The translations under genes and the position numbers were made by a program. Of a stretch of 64,000 bases of DNA, positions 27,274 to 35,656 are shown piece by piece (the stretch's first letter is position 1; each line of letters begins with the position of its first letter). The stretch covers positions 29,808 through 93,807 of the forward strand of contig CALXOZ010000008.1 of the NCBI GenBank assembly GCA_944390195.1, given 5' to 3'. Origin of the DNA: an uncultured Alphaproteobacteria bacterium (GTDB taxonomy: Bacteria; Pseudomonadota; Alphaproteobacteria; CAAGCB01; CAG-977). The notes below the pieces were generated by a model. That model was not told where the DNA came from, made no database searches, and saw only the letters and a program-made list of their open reading frames with translations.

Positions 27274-27535
27274 TCTGATGACAAGTCATTGATGAAATAC
27301 GAAAGAATTATTTAAAAATACGGAGATTTGCTCAGATAACGAAACTTTCGAGATCTGATCTGATGACAAGTCATTGATGAAATACGAAGGAATTATTTAA
27401 AATACGGAGATTTGCTCAGATAACGAAACTTTCAAGATTTGAACCGATGACAAGTCATTGATGAAATATGAAGGAATCATTGAAAAATAAAAAAGCTTCG
27501 TTCAGATAACGAAACTTTAAAATTTAAACCGATAC
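27221..27535. repeat. Four tandem ~85-bp repeats derived from the 3' end of the beta-CASP gene
   Basis: The block CAGATAACGAAACTTT recurs at 27248, 27333, 27417 and 27503, giving periods of 85, 84 and 86 bp. Each unit also has a GAATTATTT-AAAAT-like start, GGAG or GAG, and (in the first three) TGATGACAAGTCATTGATGA. The first unit includes the last 17 codons and stop of the gene; the rest are non-coding copies with increasing divergence to the right. This looks like a tandem duplication of a gene end. Confidence 0.88.
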
Positions 27536-27551
27536 AAAGCGCAGGAAAATA

Positions 27552-27643
27552 TGGCGGAGAGAAAGGGATTCGAACCCTTGATAGGCTTTGACACCTATAC
27601 TTGATTTCCAATCAAGCTCCTTCGGCCTCTCGGACATCTCTCC
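27552..27643 (-). tRNA. tRNA-Ser (GGA anticodon)
   Basis: The minus strand gives a 92-nt class II tRNA: acceptor GGAGAGA/TCTCTCC, anticodon stem CTTGA/TCAAG with loop TTGGAAA (anticodon GGA), a long variable arm (ATAGG/CCTAT), T arm AGGG-TTCGAAT-CCCT, discriminator G and encoded CCA. Confidence 0.97.
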
Positions 27644-27783
27644 ATATTATAACGAACAGGGTAGAGATACCCTATTTATGAGGAAAAGACAAGAATTTTT
27701 TTATTTTTTTTCATTTTAAGGCTTTTTTAAAAAAAATCCCTATCATTATACACACACTCATTCAAAGGGAATCGGGAAAAATC

Positions 27784-28059
27784 ATGTTGGCAGGTCGCAT
27801 ATTCGGTTGGTCGCTTTTAATTCTGGCAATTTTCACGGCATCGGCGGAAGCAATGGCCGCCTTGGGTACAGGAGAATATGTCAGTATAGCGACATCAGAT
27901 GTTTTAACGATCGTAACAGGTCTATCGCCGGACAATCCCGAAAAATTTACAACAAAATTATTGCTCTGGCCCGCATGGTTTAACACGGGGATTGCCGGAG
28001 CCACCCTTCTCTTTTTATGCCGCAAGAAGAAATACAAAACGAATTTTTCATCTAAATAA
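27784..28059 (+). CDS. Small two-helix membrane protein (alphaproteobacterial type)
   Basis: 91 residues with an N-terminal hydrophobic helix (GWSLLILAIFTASAEAMAAL), a central polar part (GTGEYVSIATSDVLTIVTGL) and a C-terminal helix around LLLWPAWFNTGIAGATLLFL followed by a basic tail (CRKKKYK). The pattern GRxxGW...ALGTGEY...LLLWPAW is one I recall from uncharacterised small membrane proteins of many alphaproteobacteria. It has a weak GGGA RBS. A terminator follows at 28108-28139. Function unknown. Confidence 0.72.
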   Translation: MLAGRIFGWSLLILAIFTASAEAMAALGTGEYVSIATSDVLTIVTGLSPDNPEKFTTKLLLWPAWFNTGIAGATLLFLCRKKKYKTNFSSK

Positions 28060-28107
28060 ACCATACCTCTGTCAATCGTATTTTTGCGTTAACAAGCTTG
28101 TTCAACA

Positions 28108-28139
28108 AATCCCCCTTCTTCCTTATAAGGGATTTTTTT
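28108..28139 (+). terminator. Terminator after the small membrane protein gene
   Basis: AATCCC(CC)TT pairs with AAGGGATT (28127-28134) with a small bulge, followed by a seven-T run. Confidence 0.7.
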
Positions 28140-28972
28140 ACATATATAAAAACCCGCAATAAATTCTGCGCTGGAATAAATCAAATTCACACATCTACAA
28201 TCTTTCCTTAATCGACAGCCGTTTAATGAGCTGAATTCTGGCAATTTCTTGAACACTTACTATCTCATACTTTTTTCATTTCCGCCCCTCAAACGGCAAA
28301 AGATCTTTGATTCCAATAAAATACAGCTTTAATAACGTCTCCTTTGTCGAACAACTAGTTACACTTTTTTTGTAAACAACCGTCAAAAAAAAGCGGAGCG
28401 CTTTCCGAATACACTTCTGCTGACAGAGTGTTTTTCAGTTTTCCCTTTTTCTTTTTTTCTGTCGTCCCTTTGAAGGAAGAAATGTTTTCATACGACCCGA
28501 CAAAACTTTAATTCGAATCAAAGGATAAAAAGCGTTTTTCCGCTTAAAAATCACTTACAACGGAACAAAAATCTCTGCGCTCTTCCCCAAAAACTTACAT
28601 ATCGCTGTCACAGTTCGTTTCGCTTGCATAACAACACCTTTTTTTTGATGATATTTTCCCCTTTTATACACTGGAGGACACATATCTCCGTAATACGACA
28701 CTTTTTCCCTTGTAATAACAAAGCCGTCCGTTCTTGATATTTTTTCCTTTTGTTTGAAAGCACAACTTGAATCCCTATGCCCCATAGTAACGGCACAATT
28801 TTTTGTTATTTTCACGACTATTTTCATGATCGATTTTTTACCGGTCGTATTCGTTTGTCCGCCGAATGAACAGTTTTTGAATAAAGACAACATGACATTA
28901 ACTTTTATAAAGCTTTTTTCTCATGGTTCGGTTTTCATACCCTCTTTCAATCAGACAGTCCGATAAAAAGAG
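28140..28972. other. Long intergenic region with one doubtful ORF
   Basis: About 830 bp of AT-rich sequence between the small membrane protein and the lepA terminator. It has several short hairpins and T-runs. The only frame of note is the low-confidence minus ORF at 28555-28893. No tRNA, known riboswitch or repeat was recognised. Confidence 0.5.
28555..28893 (-). CDS. Doubtful hypothetical protein
   Basis: A 112-codon frame starting MLSLFKNCSFGG, with an internal ATG after 22 codons (MKIVVKITKNC). It is basic and cysteine-rich (five Cys) and ends KFLGKSAEIFVPL. No RBS of note precedes either start and no family is recognised. It may be a decayed gene or chance; it is listed because the surrounding 900 bp has no other gene. 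Confidence 0.2.
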   Translation of the reverse strand: MLSLFKNCSFGGQTNTTGKKSIMKIVVKITKNCAVTMGHRDSSCAFKQKEKISRTDGFVITREKVSYYGDMCPPVYKRGKYHQKKGVVMQAKRTVTAICKFLGKSAEIFVPL

Positions 28973-29011
28973 ATGATAATTTTGAAAAAAAGTTTTTCTG
29001 ATTTTCATAAT

Positions 29012-29038
29012 GAAAAAGCCCGTTTTTCGGGCTTTTTC
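29012..29038 (-). terminator. Rho-independent terminator of lepA
   Basis: GAAAAAGCCCG and CGGGCTTTTTC form an 11-bp perfect stem with a 5-nt loop, 9 bp beyond the lepA stop on the minus strand. Confidence 0.9.
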
Positions 29039-29046
29039 GATTATTT

Positions 29047-30849
29047 TCATTCATCTCCGATTCGCAAGGCGGAGATAAACGCGGACTGAGGTATTTCAAC
29101 TTTACCGAACTGCCTCATTTTCTTTTTCCCCTCTTTTTGCTTTTCCAGCAATTTGCGTTTTCGTGTAATATCACCACCGTAACATTTTGACGTTACATCT
29201 TTACGGAAAGCGGCGATATCTTCTCTGGCAATAATTTTTCCCCCTATTGCCGCTTGAATGGGGATTTTAAATTGATGTCTTGGAATCAGAACCTTCAAAC
29301 GTTCACAAATTTGTCGTCCTCTTCGTTCGGCATCGCTGCGATGCGTCAAGAAGGACAAGGCATCAACGGGTTCCGCATTGACAAGAATGGACACTTTTAC
29401 AAGATCGCCCGCCTGATATCCGCAGAGTTCATAATCGAAACTGGCATACCCTCTTGTAATCGACTTCAATCTGTCATAAAAATCGAAAACAATTTCATTA
29501 AGGGGCAATTCATAAACCAGCATAGCTCTTGAACCGACATAAGTCAGATCTTTTTGCACGCCTCTTCGTTCCGTGCACAGCTTCAAGACGGCTCCCAAAT
29601 ATTCATCAGGGACCATAATCGACGCTTTCACCCAAGGTTCTTCAATGGTTTTAATTTTTGTTATGTCGGGGAAATCGGCCGGATTATGCAATTCTTTTAC
29701 AGAACCGTCGGTCATATACATTTTATAGACGACGCTGGGAGCCGTAGTAATCAAATCCAGATCGAATTCGCGTTCCAGTCTTTCTTGGATGATTTCCATA
29801 TGCAACAGCCCAAGGAATCCGCATCTGAAGCCCTGTCCCAAAGCCGCCGATTTTTCAGGAAGGAACTCGAAACTGGCATCATTAAGCTGTAATTTAGCCA
29901 AAGCGTCTTTTAAATTTTCATAATAACTGGTATCGACAGGAAAGATGGAACAAAAGACGACCGGCACACTTGGTTTAAAACCGGGTAAAGGTTCATCGGC
30001 GGGACATTTGTCATCTGTGATGGTATCTCCGACTTTTGTGTCTCCGACGGTTTTAATTCCCGCTGTAATAAATCCAAGTTCTCCTGCGGACAATTGATCA
30101 ACATCTTTCATTTTAGGTGTAAAGATGCCGATTTTTTCGACTTCATGCACAGTACCATTTGCCATCATTCTGATTTTCATAGATTTTTTCAATATTCCGT
30201 CTTTAATGCGAACCAGAATGATCACCCCGAGATAAGGATCGTACCATGAATCGACCAACATAGCTTTCAAAGGCGCATTAACCTCTCCGCACGGAGGCGG
30301 TAACTCAGACACAATGCTTTCAAGCACCTTGTCAATCCCCACACCCGTTTTCGCAGAAGTTTCAACGGCATTTGAAGTATCTATTCCGATGACATCTTCG
30401 ATTTGCTCTTTCACTTTTTCTGGATGAGCCGCCGGTAAATCAATTTTATTGATCACGGTAACCAACTCATGATTAGCGTCAAGCGCCTTATAGACATTTG
30501 CCAGAGTTTGAGCTTCCACGCCTTGCGAAGCATCAACGACCAGCAAGGACCCTTCGCACGCGGCAAGAGATCTGCTGACTTCATAAGTAAAGTCGACATG
30601 CCCCGGAGTATCAATCAAATTCAACTGATACATCTGCCCGTTTTGGGCTTTATACATTAATCTGACCGTTTGCGCTTTAATTGTTATTCCGCGTTCCCTT
30701 TCCAGATCCATGGAATCCAGTATTTGTTCTTTCATTTCGCGTTCGGTCAAACCTCCGCACATTTGAATCAGCCGGTCTGCCAAAGTCGATTTACCGTGAT
30801 CGATATGAGCCACGATAGAGAAATTTCGAATATGCGCTAAATCAGTCAT
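29047..30849 (-). CDS. lepA: Elongation factor 4 (LepA), back-translocating ribosomal GTPase
   Basis: 600 residues, the standard length. The G domain carries A-H-I-D-H-G-K-S-T (P-loop), [12 protein letters not shown] (switch I), DTPGH (G3) and N-K-I-D (G4). The following domains contain the LepA-typical P-S-V-V-Y-K-M-Y and the C-terminal [22 protein letters not shown] signature. It acts on stalled ribosomes in the cytoplasm. It is monocistronic, with a terminator just beyond and the divergent MarC-family gene 140 bp upstream. Confidence 0.98.
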   Translation of the reverse strand: MTDLAHIRNFSIVAHIDHGKSTLADRLIQMCGGLTEREMKEQILDSMDLERERGITIKAQTVRLMYKAQNGQMYQLNLIDTPGHVDFTYEVSRSLAACEGSLLVVDASQGVEAQTLANVYKALDANHELVTVINKIDLPAAHPEKVKEQIEDVIGIDTSNAVETSAKTGVGIDKVLESIVSELPPPCGEVNAPLKAMLVDSWYDPYLGVIILVRIKDGILKKSMKIRMMANGTVHEVEKIGIFTPKMKDVDQLSAGELGFITAGIKTVGDTKVGDTITDDKCPADEPLPGFKPSVPVVFCSIFPVDTSYYENLKDALAKLQLNDASFEFLPEKSAALGQGFRCGFLGLLHMEIIQERLEREFDLDLITTAPSVVYKMYMTDGSVKELHNPADFPDITKIKTIEEPWVKASIMVPDEYLGAVLKLCTERRGVQKDLTYVGSRAMLVYELPLNEIVFDFYDRLKSITRGYASFDYELCGYQAGDLVKVSILVNAEPVDALSFLTHRSDAERRGRQICERLKVLIPRHQFKIPIQAAIGGKIIAREDIAAFRKDVTSKCYGGDITRKRKLLEKQKEGKKKMRQFGKVEIPQSAFISALRIGDE

Positions 30850-30989
30850 GTTACCTCGTTATGGAATCAAAATATTTTCAGGATATATAAAAGCACGTTG
30901 AGATCAATGAAAATCTTTTTTTCAGAGGTCTTTTAAAACACCGTTCAGGTATGATATCTTATTAAAAAGTTTATCAAAAGGACAGAAAT

Positions 30990-31613
30990 ATGGGTACATT
31001 TTTAGATCTATTTCTTCCATCGTTCACAATGTTATTCGTTACGATGGATCCGATAGGCAATATGCCGATATTCATGAGCTTAACGGAAAGCCCTCGAGCA
31101 GGGTATCGCTTATTAATGGCGAAACGTTCAGTATTGATCGGTTTTTCAGTTATGCTTTTTTTTGCGTATGCGGGCGAAGCATTTTTAAAGTTGTTAGGCA
31201 TATCAATACCGGCTTTTCGCATAGCCGGAGGAATAATGCTGTTTATCGTAGCGTTGCAAATGATCTTTGTAGAAGAGCAAAAGGAAAAAGCGGCAGAAGA
31301 AGCAACGGATCACCCTTATGAAAACGATGTATCCGTTTTTCCGTTAGCCGTACCTTTAATAGCTGGCCCTGGGTCGATAGCCTCGATCATTTTGTTAATG
31401 TCTGAACGTCACGGGAATTGGCGAGAACAGCTTTACGTCATTGTGTCATTAATTGCTGTAAGTTTAATCACCTACACACTGTTTTGTTTATCGAATCAAT
31501 TTGCCCGTTTGTTTGGTCAAACGATAAATACGGTTGTTTCGAAATTATTAGGGATTATTTTAGGAGCCATGGCGGCTCAATTTATCATAGACGGTGTCAA
31601 TGGTTTGATTTAG
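30990..31613 (+). CDS. MarC-family integral membrane protein
   Basis: 207 residues with six membrane helices. N-terminal MDPIGNMPIFMSLTE and the second-half V-F-P-L-A-V-P-L-I-A-G-P-G-S-I-A are the MarC/UPF0056 repeats. The family was once linked to multiple antibiotic resistance but its substrate is unknown; an NAAT-type transporter role has been proposed. The gene lies between lepA and tRNA-Gln. An AAAAGGACAG box precedes ATG 30990, with a TATGAT-like -10 about 40 bp upstream. Confidence 0.93.
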   Translation: MGTFLDLFLPSFTMLFVTMDPIGNMPIFMSLTESPRAGYRLLMAKRSVLIGFSVMLFFAYAGEAFLKLLGISIPAFRIAGGIMLFIVALQMIFVEEQKEKAAEEATDHPYENDVSVFPLAVPLIAGPGSIASIILLMSERHGNWREQLYVIVSLIAVSLITYTLFCLSNQFARLFGQTINTVVSKLLGIILGAMAAQFIIDGVNGLI

Positions 31614-31673
31614 AGGAAACTCATAAAAAAGACTTGCCAAACAAGGAACAAAAGCTTATAACAAGTTAAGCAT

Positions 31674-31747
31674 TGGGGAATAGTTTAATGGTAGAACAGC
31701 GGACTCTGACTCCGTTAGTCTTGGTTCGAGTCCAGGTTCCCCAGCCA
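31674..31747 (+). tRNA. tRNA-Gln (CTG anticodon), prophage attachment site
   Basis: 74 nt: acceptor TGGGGAA/TTCCCCA, D arm, anticodon stem GCGGA/TCCGT with loop CTCTGAC (anticodon CTG), T arm TCTTGG-TTCGAGT-CCAGG(T), discriminator G and encoded CCA. The serine recombinase gene of the prophage ends inside its 3' half on the other strand, so this is one prophage end. Confidence 0.96.
31715..31747. other. Probable prophage att site in the tRNA-Gln 3' half
   Basis: Phage coding sequence abuts and runs into the tRNA 3' end (31715-31747), so the crossover core should lie in this stretch. No second copy of the tRNA 3' end is visible in the window, which fits a prophage that extends past 64000. Confidence 0.55.
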
Positions 31748-33334
31748 ACGTGGACAAAGGCTTGCATTTTCTTGCAAGTCTTTGTTTTTATTATCTTTTT
31801 TCGGTTCGCTCGCTTCATTTTCGGGGAACGGCAAAACACGGTCATTTTCGCCCGCAATCCCTTGATTTTCCGCCGGTTCGCAGATTTTTTCCATATTCTG
31901 AAATTCGTTGAACGGATAGCGGAGTTTATAGCCTATTCTTCCCTCGTTCAGTTCCAGACGGTCGAAGAGGAAAGACAAAAGCAACCGTTTCTTTTCCACG
32001 TTGTCGCTTAATTTGAAAATGGTCGCGGCCGATCTTGCAATTTCCATCAGATTTAAGACGGTTCTGTTAAACGAATCGTCTGCTTTCCTGTGCGCTTGGA
32101 TACGTTCTTCAAGGCGGTGGCGTTCCAGTTGCAGGCGGTCGTTCTTGTCGTTATACGTTTCTTTGTCAATCTCTCCGTCAAGGCGCATATTAAACAGCGC
32201 GTCAATGCGGCTTTCAACTCGCGTCAATTCTTGTTTCAGCCGCCCCATTTCCGCGTTTCTAAACGCGACTTCCTGCTTTTTGGAAGCGGCCAAATGAACG
32301 CGGATTTGTTCAATTATACCGGCGGGGATTTCAATCGAATTCAGAATATAACAAATCTGGTCGTCAATATCTTCCAGCGGGATATAAACGCGCCGTTGTC
32401 CATCGGCCGCCCAACAAACAACATAAGAAAATTGTTGTTTCTTTATATCTATCGGGCAGATTTTATCCGTGTTTGCACAATGGATTAAACCGCGATATAC
32501 AAACGGCTTTTCCCCGTGCTTAAACGGTTTGTTTTTGGAGCGTTCAAGGACGCGTTGGCAGGCGTCAAAGGTTTCTTTGCTGATAAGCGGTTGGTAAACA
32601 TGGACGTGAAGCTTTCCCTTTGCCAACATTTCCCCGTAATAGAACGGGTTGCGCAAGATTGACAGAATGCCGGACACTTGCAGTTTGCGCCCCATGCGCG
32701 ACCGCAAGCCGATTTTGTCGGCAACGCGCGTCAATTCGCGGGCGGAAGTGCCGCCCAATGCATACAGATTGAAAATGTGCTGAACTTTCAGAGCGTTCAC
32801 TTCGTCGGGGCGAATGGAGTTTTTGCCGTCGTCGTTTCGAAAATTGACATATCCGACTGGTGCAACGCCCGCCCGTTCGCCGTTCCGCAGTTTGTAATCA
32901 AGGGAGCGTTTGACATTTTCGGAGAGTTGCAGGACATAGGATTTCGCCCCCATAACGGAAAAATCCCAACGCATAATATCGGAAGCACTTGCGCCCGCTC
33001 CGATAACCATATTTTCGCGGTAAAAGTGAAGTTCGATTTTTTCTTTGCGGACAAGTTCGTCCAGCAGAACGGAATCTTTAAAGGAACGTTGAACGCGATC
33101 CACGGCGTCAGCTATCAGTGCGACGGTTTCATTTTGAGAAAGACAAAAGTCGATGACTTCGAGGAATTTTTTGCGGCCGCCACGTGTGGACGATTCGATA
33201 ATCTCAAAGGATTTGATGACTTCCAGATTTTTGCGCTTACAGTATTCGATAAGGCGTGTATTTTGGGCGGCTAGAGAATGCCCCTCTTCCTGTTCTTTTG
33301 TTGACACACGGGTCAGGATAACAGCCTTTTTCAC
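31715..33334 (-). CDS. Large serine recombinase (prophage integrase)
   Basis: About 539 residues. The start is set at GTG 33334 (VKKAVILTRVSTKEQ) with GAGGAAG 6 bases upstream. Domains: N-terminal resolvase domain with the nucleophilic Ser in R-V-S-T-K-E-Q and a later A-D-A-V-D-R-V-Q-R-S segment; recombinase domain (GVAPVGYVNF, then ILRNPFYYGEMLAKGK); zinc-ribbon-like Cys (LIHCANTDKIC, VVCW); and a long coiled coil (about 365-430). The last codons read into the complement of the tRNA-Gln 3' end (RWLGNLDSNQD, stop at 31715), so the C-terminus is set by the integration site. It would drive integration and excision. Confidence 0.93.
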   Translation of the reverse strand: MKKAVILTRVSTKEQEEGHSLAAQNTRLIEYCKRKNLEVIKSFEIIESSTRGGRKKFLEVIDFCLSQNETVALIADAVDRVQRSFKDSVLLDELVRKEKIELHFYRENMVIGAGASASDIMRWDFSVMGAKSYVLQLSENVKRSLDYKLRNGERAGVAPVGYVNFRNDDGKNSIRPDEVNALKVQHIFNLYALGGTSARELTRVADKIGLRSRMGRKLQVSGILSILRNPFYYGEMLAKGKLHVHVYQPLISKETFDACQRVLERSKNKPFKHGEKPFVYRGLIHCANTDKICPIDIKKQQFSYVVCWAADGQRRVYIPLEDIDDQICYILNSIEIPAGIIEQIRVHLAASKKQEVAFRNAEMGRLKQELTRVESRIDALFNMRLDGEIDKETYNDKNDRLQLERHRLEERIQAHRKADDSFNRTVLNLMEIARSAATIFKLSDNVEKKRLLLSFLFDRLELNEGRIGYKLRYPFNEFQNMEKICEPAENQGIAGENDRVLPFPENEASEPKKDNKNKDLQENASLCPRWLGNLDSNQD

Positions 33335-33452
33335 GGACTTCCTCGTATAATTCGCATAAAGCGTCAAGATAACCGCGCACAAGACAAAAAGCGTCTTTGT
33401 CCGCGATTTGCGGCGGAAGCTCCTCTTTGTTCATGCACGTTATCATATTCAT
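33237..33452 (-). CDS. Small phage protein overlapping the recombinase start
   Basis: 71 residues starting MNMITCMNKEELPPQIADKD; an internal ATG begins MNKEELPPQ. The first 45 residues (CLVRGYLDALCELYEEVREK) look like real coding sequence, helical and acidic, and lie upstream of the recombinase. The last 98 bp overlap the recombinase N-terminal coding region in another frame. No known family. It is probably the gene just before the recombinase in the leftward operon. Confidence 0.5.
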   Translation of the reverse strand: MNMITCMNKEELPPQIADKDAFCLVRGYLDALCELYEEVREKGCYPDPCVNKRTGRGAFSSRPKYTPYRIL

Positions 33453-33525
33453 ATCAGAAAAAATCCAATTAAAAAAGTGTTATTAAAAAAGCGGTTGTCA
33501 TTACCAGAGAAAATGTCGCCAGAGC

Positions 33526-33822
33526 TTAGAAGCGTTGTTTGTCCTTATCTCTTAATTTCCCGAGCTCTCTAATTGTTATATTGAGATCTCTTATATTTCT
33601 TTTTCTTTCGTTTAAAATCAGCCGCAATTCTTCCCCTCTTTCTGCGTATATATTGGAAGATGCCCTAAATGATTTCATTAAAGAAACAGCCCGTTTAAGT
33701 CTGTCGTTTTTTTGAGATAAATGCCGTTTAATTTTTTTGAAAAATTTCCGTTCATACAGGTTTAGGCCGCCGCCCGATTGAATAAGTTCGTCTATTTCGT
33801 TTTCAATGTTTTGGTAGTTCAT
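33526..33822 (-). CDS. Hypothetical phage early protein (98 aa, coiled-coil)
   Basis: 98 residues, very basic and helical (ERKFFKKIKRHLSQKNDRLK, then NERKRNIRDLNITIRELGKL), probably a coiled coil. It overlaps the end of the 107-residue gene by ATGA, placing it in the leftward early operon. No family recognised. Confidence 0.7.
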   Translation of the reverse strand: MNYQNIENEIDELIQSGGGLNLYERKFFKKIKRHLSQKNDRLKRAVSLMKSFRASSNIYAERGEELRLILNERKRNIRDLNITIRELGKLRDKDKQRF

Positions 33823-34142
33823 TCTTCCATTCCTTTTAAAGACAAATACCTATCGTGAAGCTTTCTTATTTTTGCTTTTGTTTCTTCAATGGAACATTCT
33901 ATTTCGTGAAGCATATCCGTAATTTCGCTAATCGAATGATGGTAAAACACATATTCGCATTGGCGTATCATGTTTTCGTTTTCGCAAAGTTCATAAGTTG
34001 TCTTGTTGTTTTTATTTCTGTTCCAACGAGATATGTTTTTCTTTAATTCTTCGACCGATATTTCGTCGGAGTGTCCCTGAAAAGAAAAATGAACGAGTTC
34101 TTTTGTCTTTCTGTCCCTTTGAAAAAGAAGATACCTCGGCAT
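33819..34142 (-). CDS. Hypothetical phage early protein (107 aa)
   Basis: Starts MPRYLLFQRDRKTKELVHFS with a strong AAGGGGG box 8 bases upstream. A short N-terminal beta-rich part is followed by a helical coiled-coil end (EITDMLHEIECSIEETKAKIRKLHDR). Its first 131 bp lie inside the 3' part of the 121-residue gene in another frame. Unknown function; early operon position suggests host takeover or recombination support. Confidence 0.68.
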   Translation of the reverse strand: MPRYLLFQRDRKTKELVHFSFQGHSDEISVEELKKNISRWNRNKNNKTTYELCENENMIRQCEYVFYHHSISEITDMLHEIECSIEETKAKIRKLHDRYLSLKGMEE

Positions 34143-34377
34143 ATTTTTTCCCCCTTATTTTTACCGAAAGATCGCCGTTGATTTGCGCGAGGCGCAAGGC
34201 TGTCTGATCTTTTGTTTTCCGCTTAAAGTCCAAGTCCGACAGCTTCAAAAGTTGTCCGTCAACCGTAGCGTCCACGAAAGTTTCCTTGTTCCATTTCGCG
34301 ATTTCAGACGCTTTGTTTAAGAATTTAAGCCGCCACGTCCTTTGTTCCATTTGGATTTCGTTTTCTGTTTTGCTCAT
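34012..34377 (-). CDS. Hypothetical phage early protein (121 aa)
   Basis: Starts MSKTENEIQMEQRTWRLKFL. The first 80 residues look like normal coding sequence (ETFVDATVDGQLLKLSDLDF), but the last 40 are Arg/Lys/Ser-rich where the frame overlaps the next gene by 131 bp. Either the overlap is real or the natural stop has been lost by a frameshift. It starts within the stop of the 61-residue gene (ATGA). Confidence 0.55.
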   Translation of the reverse strand: MSKTENEIQMEQRTWRLKFLNKASEIAKWNKETFVDATVDGQLLKLSDLDFKRKTKDQTALRLAQINGDLSVKIRGKKYAEVSSFSKGQKDKRTRSFFFSGTLRRNIGRRIKEKHISLEQK

Positions 34378-34559
34378 TTTTCACACTCCATTTCAGCTTT
34401 TTTAACGATTATCGTCGCCAATCCGCGAAGCTTGCGGGCGTATCTGACAGCTTCCGGCGTTCCCTTATATCGTTCGATCATGATAAAAGCGTCGTCGATC
34501 TGCTGTTTGACATACCCGAAGTTGACCGTTTTCAAGGCCACGTTTATTCCCTTTTTCAT
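34374..34559 (-). CDS. Hypothetical phage early protein (61 aa)
   Basis: MKKGINVALKTVNFGYVKQQ... then EAVRYARKLRGLATIIVKKA. It is basic and helical, and coupled by ATGA overlaps to the genes on both sides. No family recognised. Confidence 0.65.
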   Translation of the reverse strand: MKKGINVALKTVNFGYVKQQIDDAFIMIERYKGTPEAVRYARKLRGLATIIVKKAEMECEK

Positions 34560-34717
34560 CTGACAAATCCCTTGTGTTCGATTTCAACCACCGAGGGCCC
34601 TCTTTCTTCCGCCCGTTTAACGACTTCCTGCAAATCCTTAATTCCCTGTTCGTCGTAGTAGGCCGTTTTCAGATACGTTATTGCCGTTTTAAGGGCTCTC
34701 AAAAGTTCCGTTTCCAT
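34556..34717 (-). CDS. Hypothetical phage early protein (53 aa)
   Basis: A short frame (METELLRALKTAITYLKTAY, ending VVEIEHKGFVR) starting 60 bp after recT on the minus strand. Its stop overlaps the next start (ATGA). Codon-like pattern and coupling support it although it is short. Function unknown. Confidence 0.6.
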   Translation of the reverse strand: METELLRALKTAITYLKTAYYDEQGIKDLQEVVKRAEERGPSVVEIEHKGFVR

Positions 34718-34776
34718 TGCTCTGTTTCCGCTTTATCGGCGGGCGTTCCGGTCTGAAACGCCCGCGCTGTTTGTTA

Positions 34777-35652
34777 TCAGACAACCATTCTTTCCGGTTC
34801 CGGTGCTTTCGGCGCGTTGGCGGCAACCGGCACGGGTTCCGGTTCGGGAGCCGGTTCTTCCACGACGGCGCATTGTGCGTCAATCACTCCGTCGTCATCT
34901 TCGACAGCGGCATACATTTGTTCGGGCGTTCTGTTATCAACGACGTTGTAAGTCGGAAAATCCGTTTCATTGTCGTTGTCAATGTCAATCGCTGTCTTTG
35001 CTTCGGCCGACAGCGGCAACCATTTGGACGCACGTTTGAAGACGGTCTTCTTCGCCATTTCGTCGTAGTCGGTATTCCACGGGCAGAGCTTCCCGTATTT
35101 CTTGAACGCACCCCATGCGTTTGACCGTTCTTTGATCGCTTCGACTTCAAACTTTGACATGACTTCGGTTTTCTTCGTCCCGTCCTTGAACGTGACAACC
35201 GTATAATAAGCGTAAGCGTCGCCGCGTTCTTTCTTGAAGTTGATCTTGTGCTTGATGATTTCGCCGATGTTATATTCAAAATCGTCATTTTCGCAGACTT
35301 TATCAGCGTGAATGGACGAGATCAGGCCGGAGCGCATGGCTAATTCGACGATTCCCTTATAATCAAATATCAACGTGATGTTGTTTTTATACGGGATCAG
35401 GTAAGCGCGGCGGCCGTCCGGTTCAATGCCGAGTTCTGCGCAACGCATGAACGCTTCGGCCAAAGACAATTTTCCCTCGCGGGTCTGCATAGCCTCAACA
35501 AGCTTGCCGTCTTTCTTCATGCACGTTACGGCAACGCGGGCAAAGCGTTCCGGTGTGCAGACGTTCGGCAACACTTTCGCCCAACCGCCGGACAGCGAAT
35601 TGATAAATTCAGCGACGGGATCCGTCCTTTTGGCAACAACTTCCTGTGACAT
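34777..35652 (-). CDS. recT: RecT-family single-strand annealing recombinase
   Basis: 291 residues. The core matches phage RecT: P-E-R-F-A-R-V-A-V-T-C-M-K-K near residue 35, SLAEAFMRCAELGIEPDGRRAYLIPYKNNITLIFDYKGIVELAMRSG (about 62-110), and NAWGAFKKYGKLCPWNTDYDEMAKKTVFKRASKWLP (about 178-215). It anneals complementary single strands left by the partner exonuclease. The tail is Pro/Glu-rich (EEPAPEPEPVPV) and likely disordered. It lies 4 bp downstream of the exonuclease gene, the usual RecE/RecT pairing. Confidence 0.94.
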   Translation of the reverse strand: MSQEVVAKRTDPVAEFINSLSGGWAKVLPNVCTPERFARVAVTCMKKDGKLVEAMQTREGKLSLAEAFMRCAELGIEPDGRRAYLIPYKNNITLIFDYKGIVELAMRSGLISSIHADKVCENDDFEYNIGEIIKHKINFKKERGDAYAYYTVVTFKDGTKKTEVMSKFEVEAIKERSNAWGAFKKYGKLCPWNTDYDEMAKKTVFKRASKWLPLSAEAKTAIDIDNDNETDFPTYNVVDNRTPEQMYAAVEDDDGVIDAQCAVVEEPAPEPEPVPVAANAPKAPEPERMVV

Positions 35653-35656
35653 GGTT

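Noticed and set aside
27221..27535. Tandem repeats considered as a CRISPR array
   Set aside because: There are no unique spacers; whole 85-bp units are repeated and the first unit is coding sequence of the upstream gene.
32678..33274. A 198-codon plus-strand frame inside the recombinase
   Set aside because: Antisense to the resolvase and recombinase domains, which are unambiguous.
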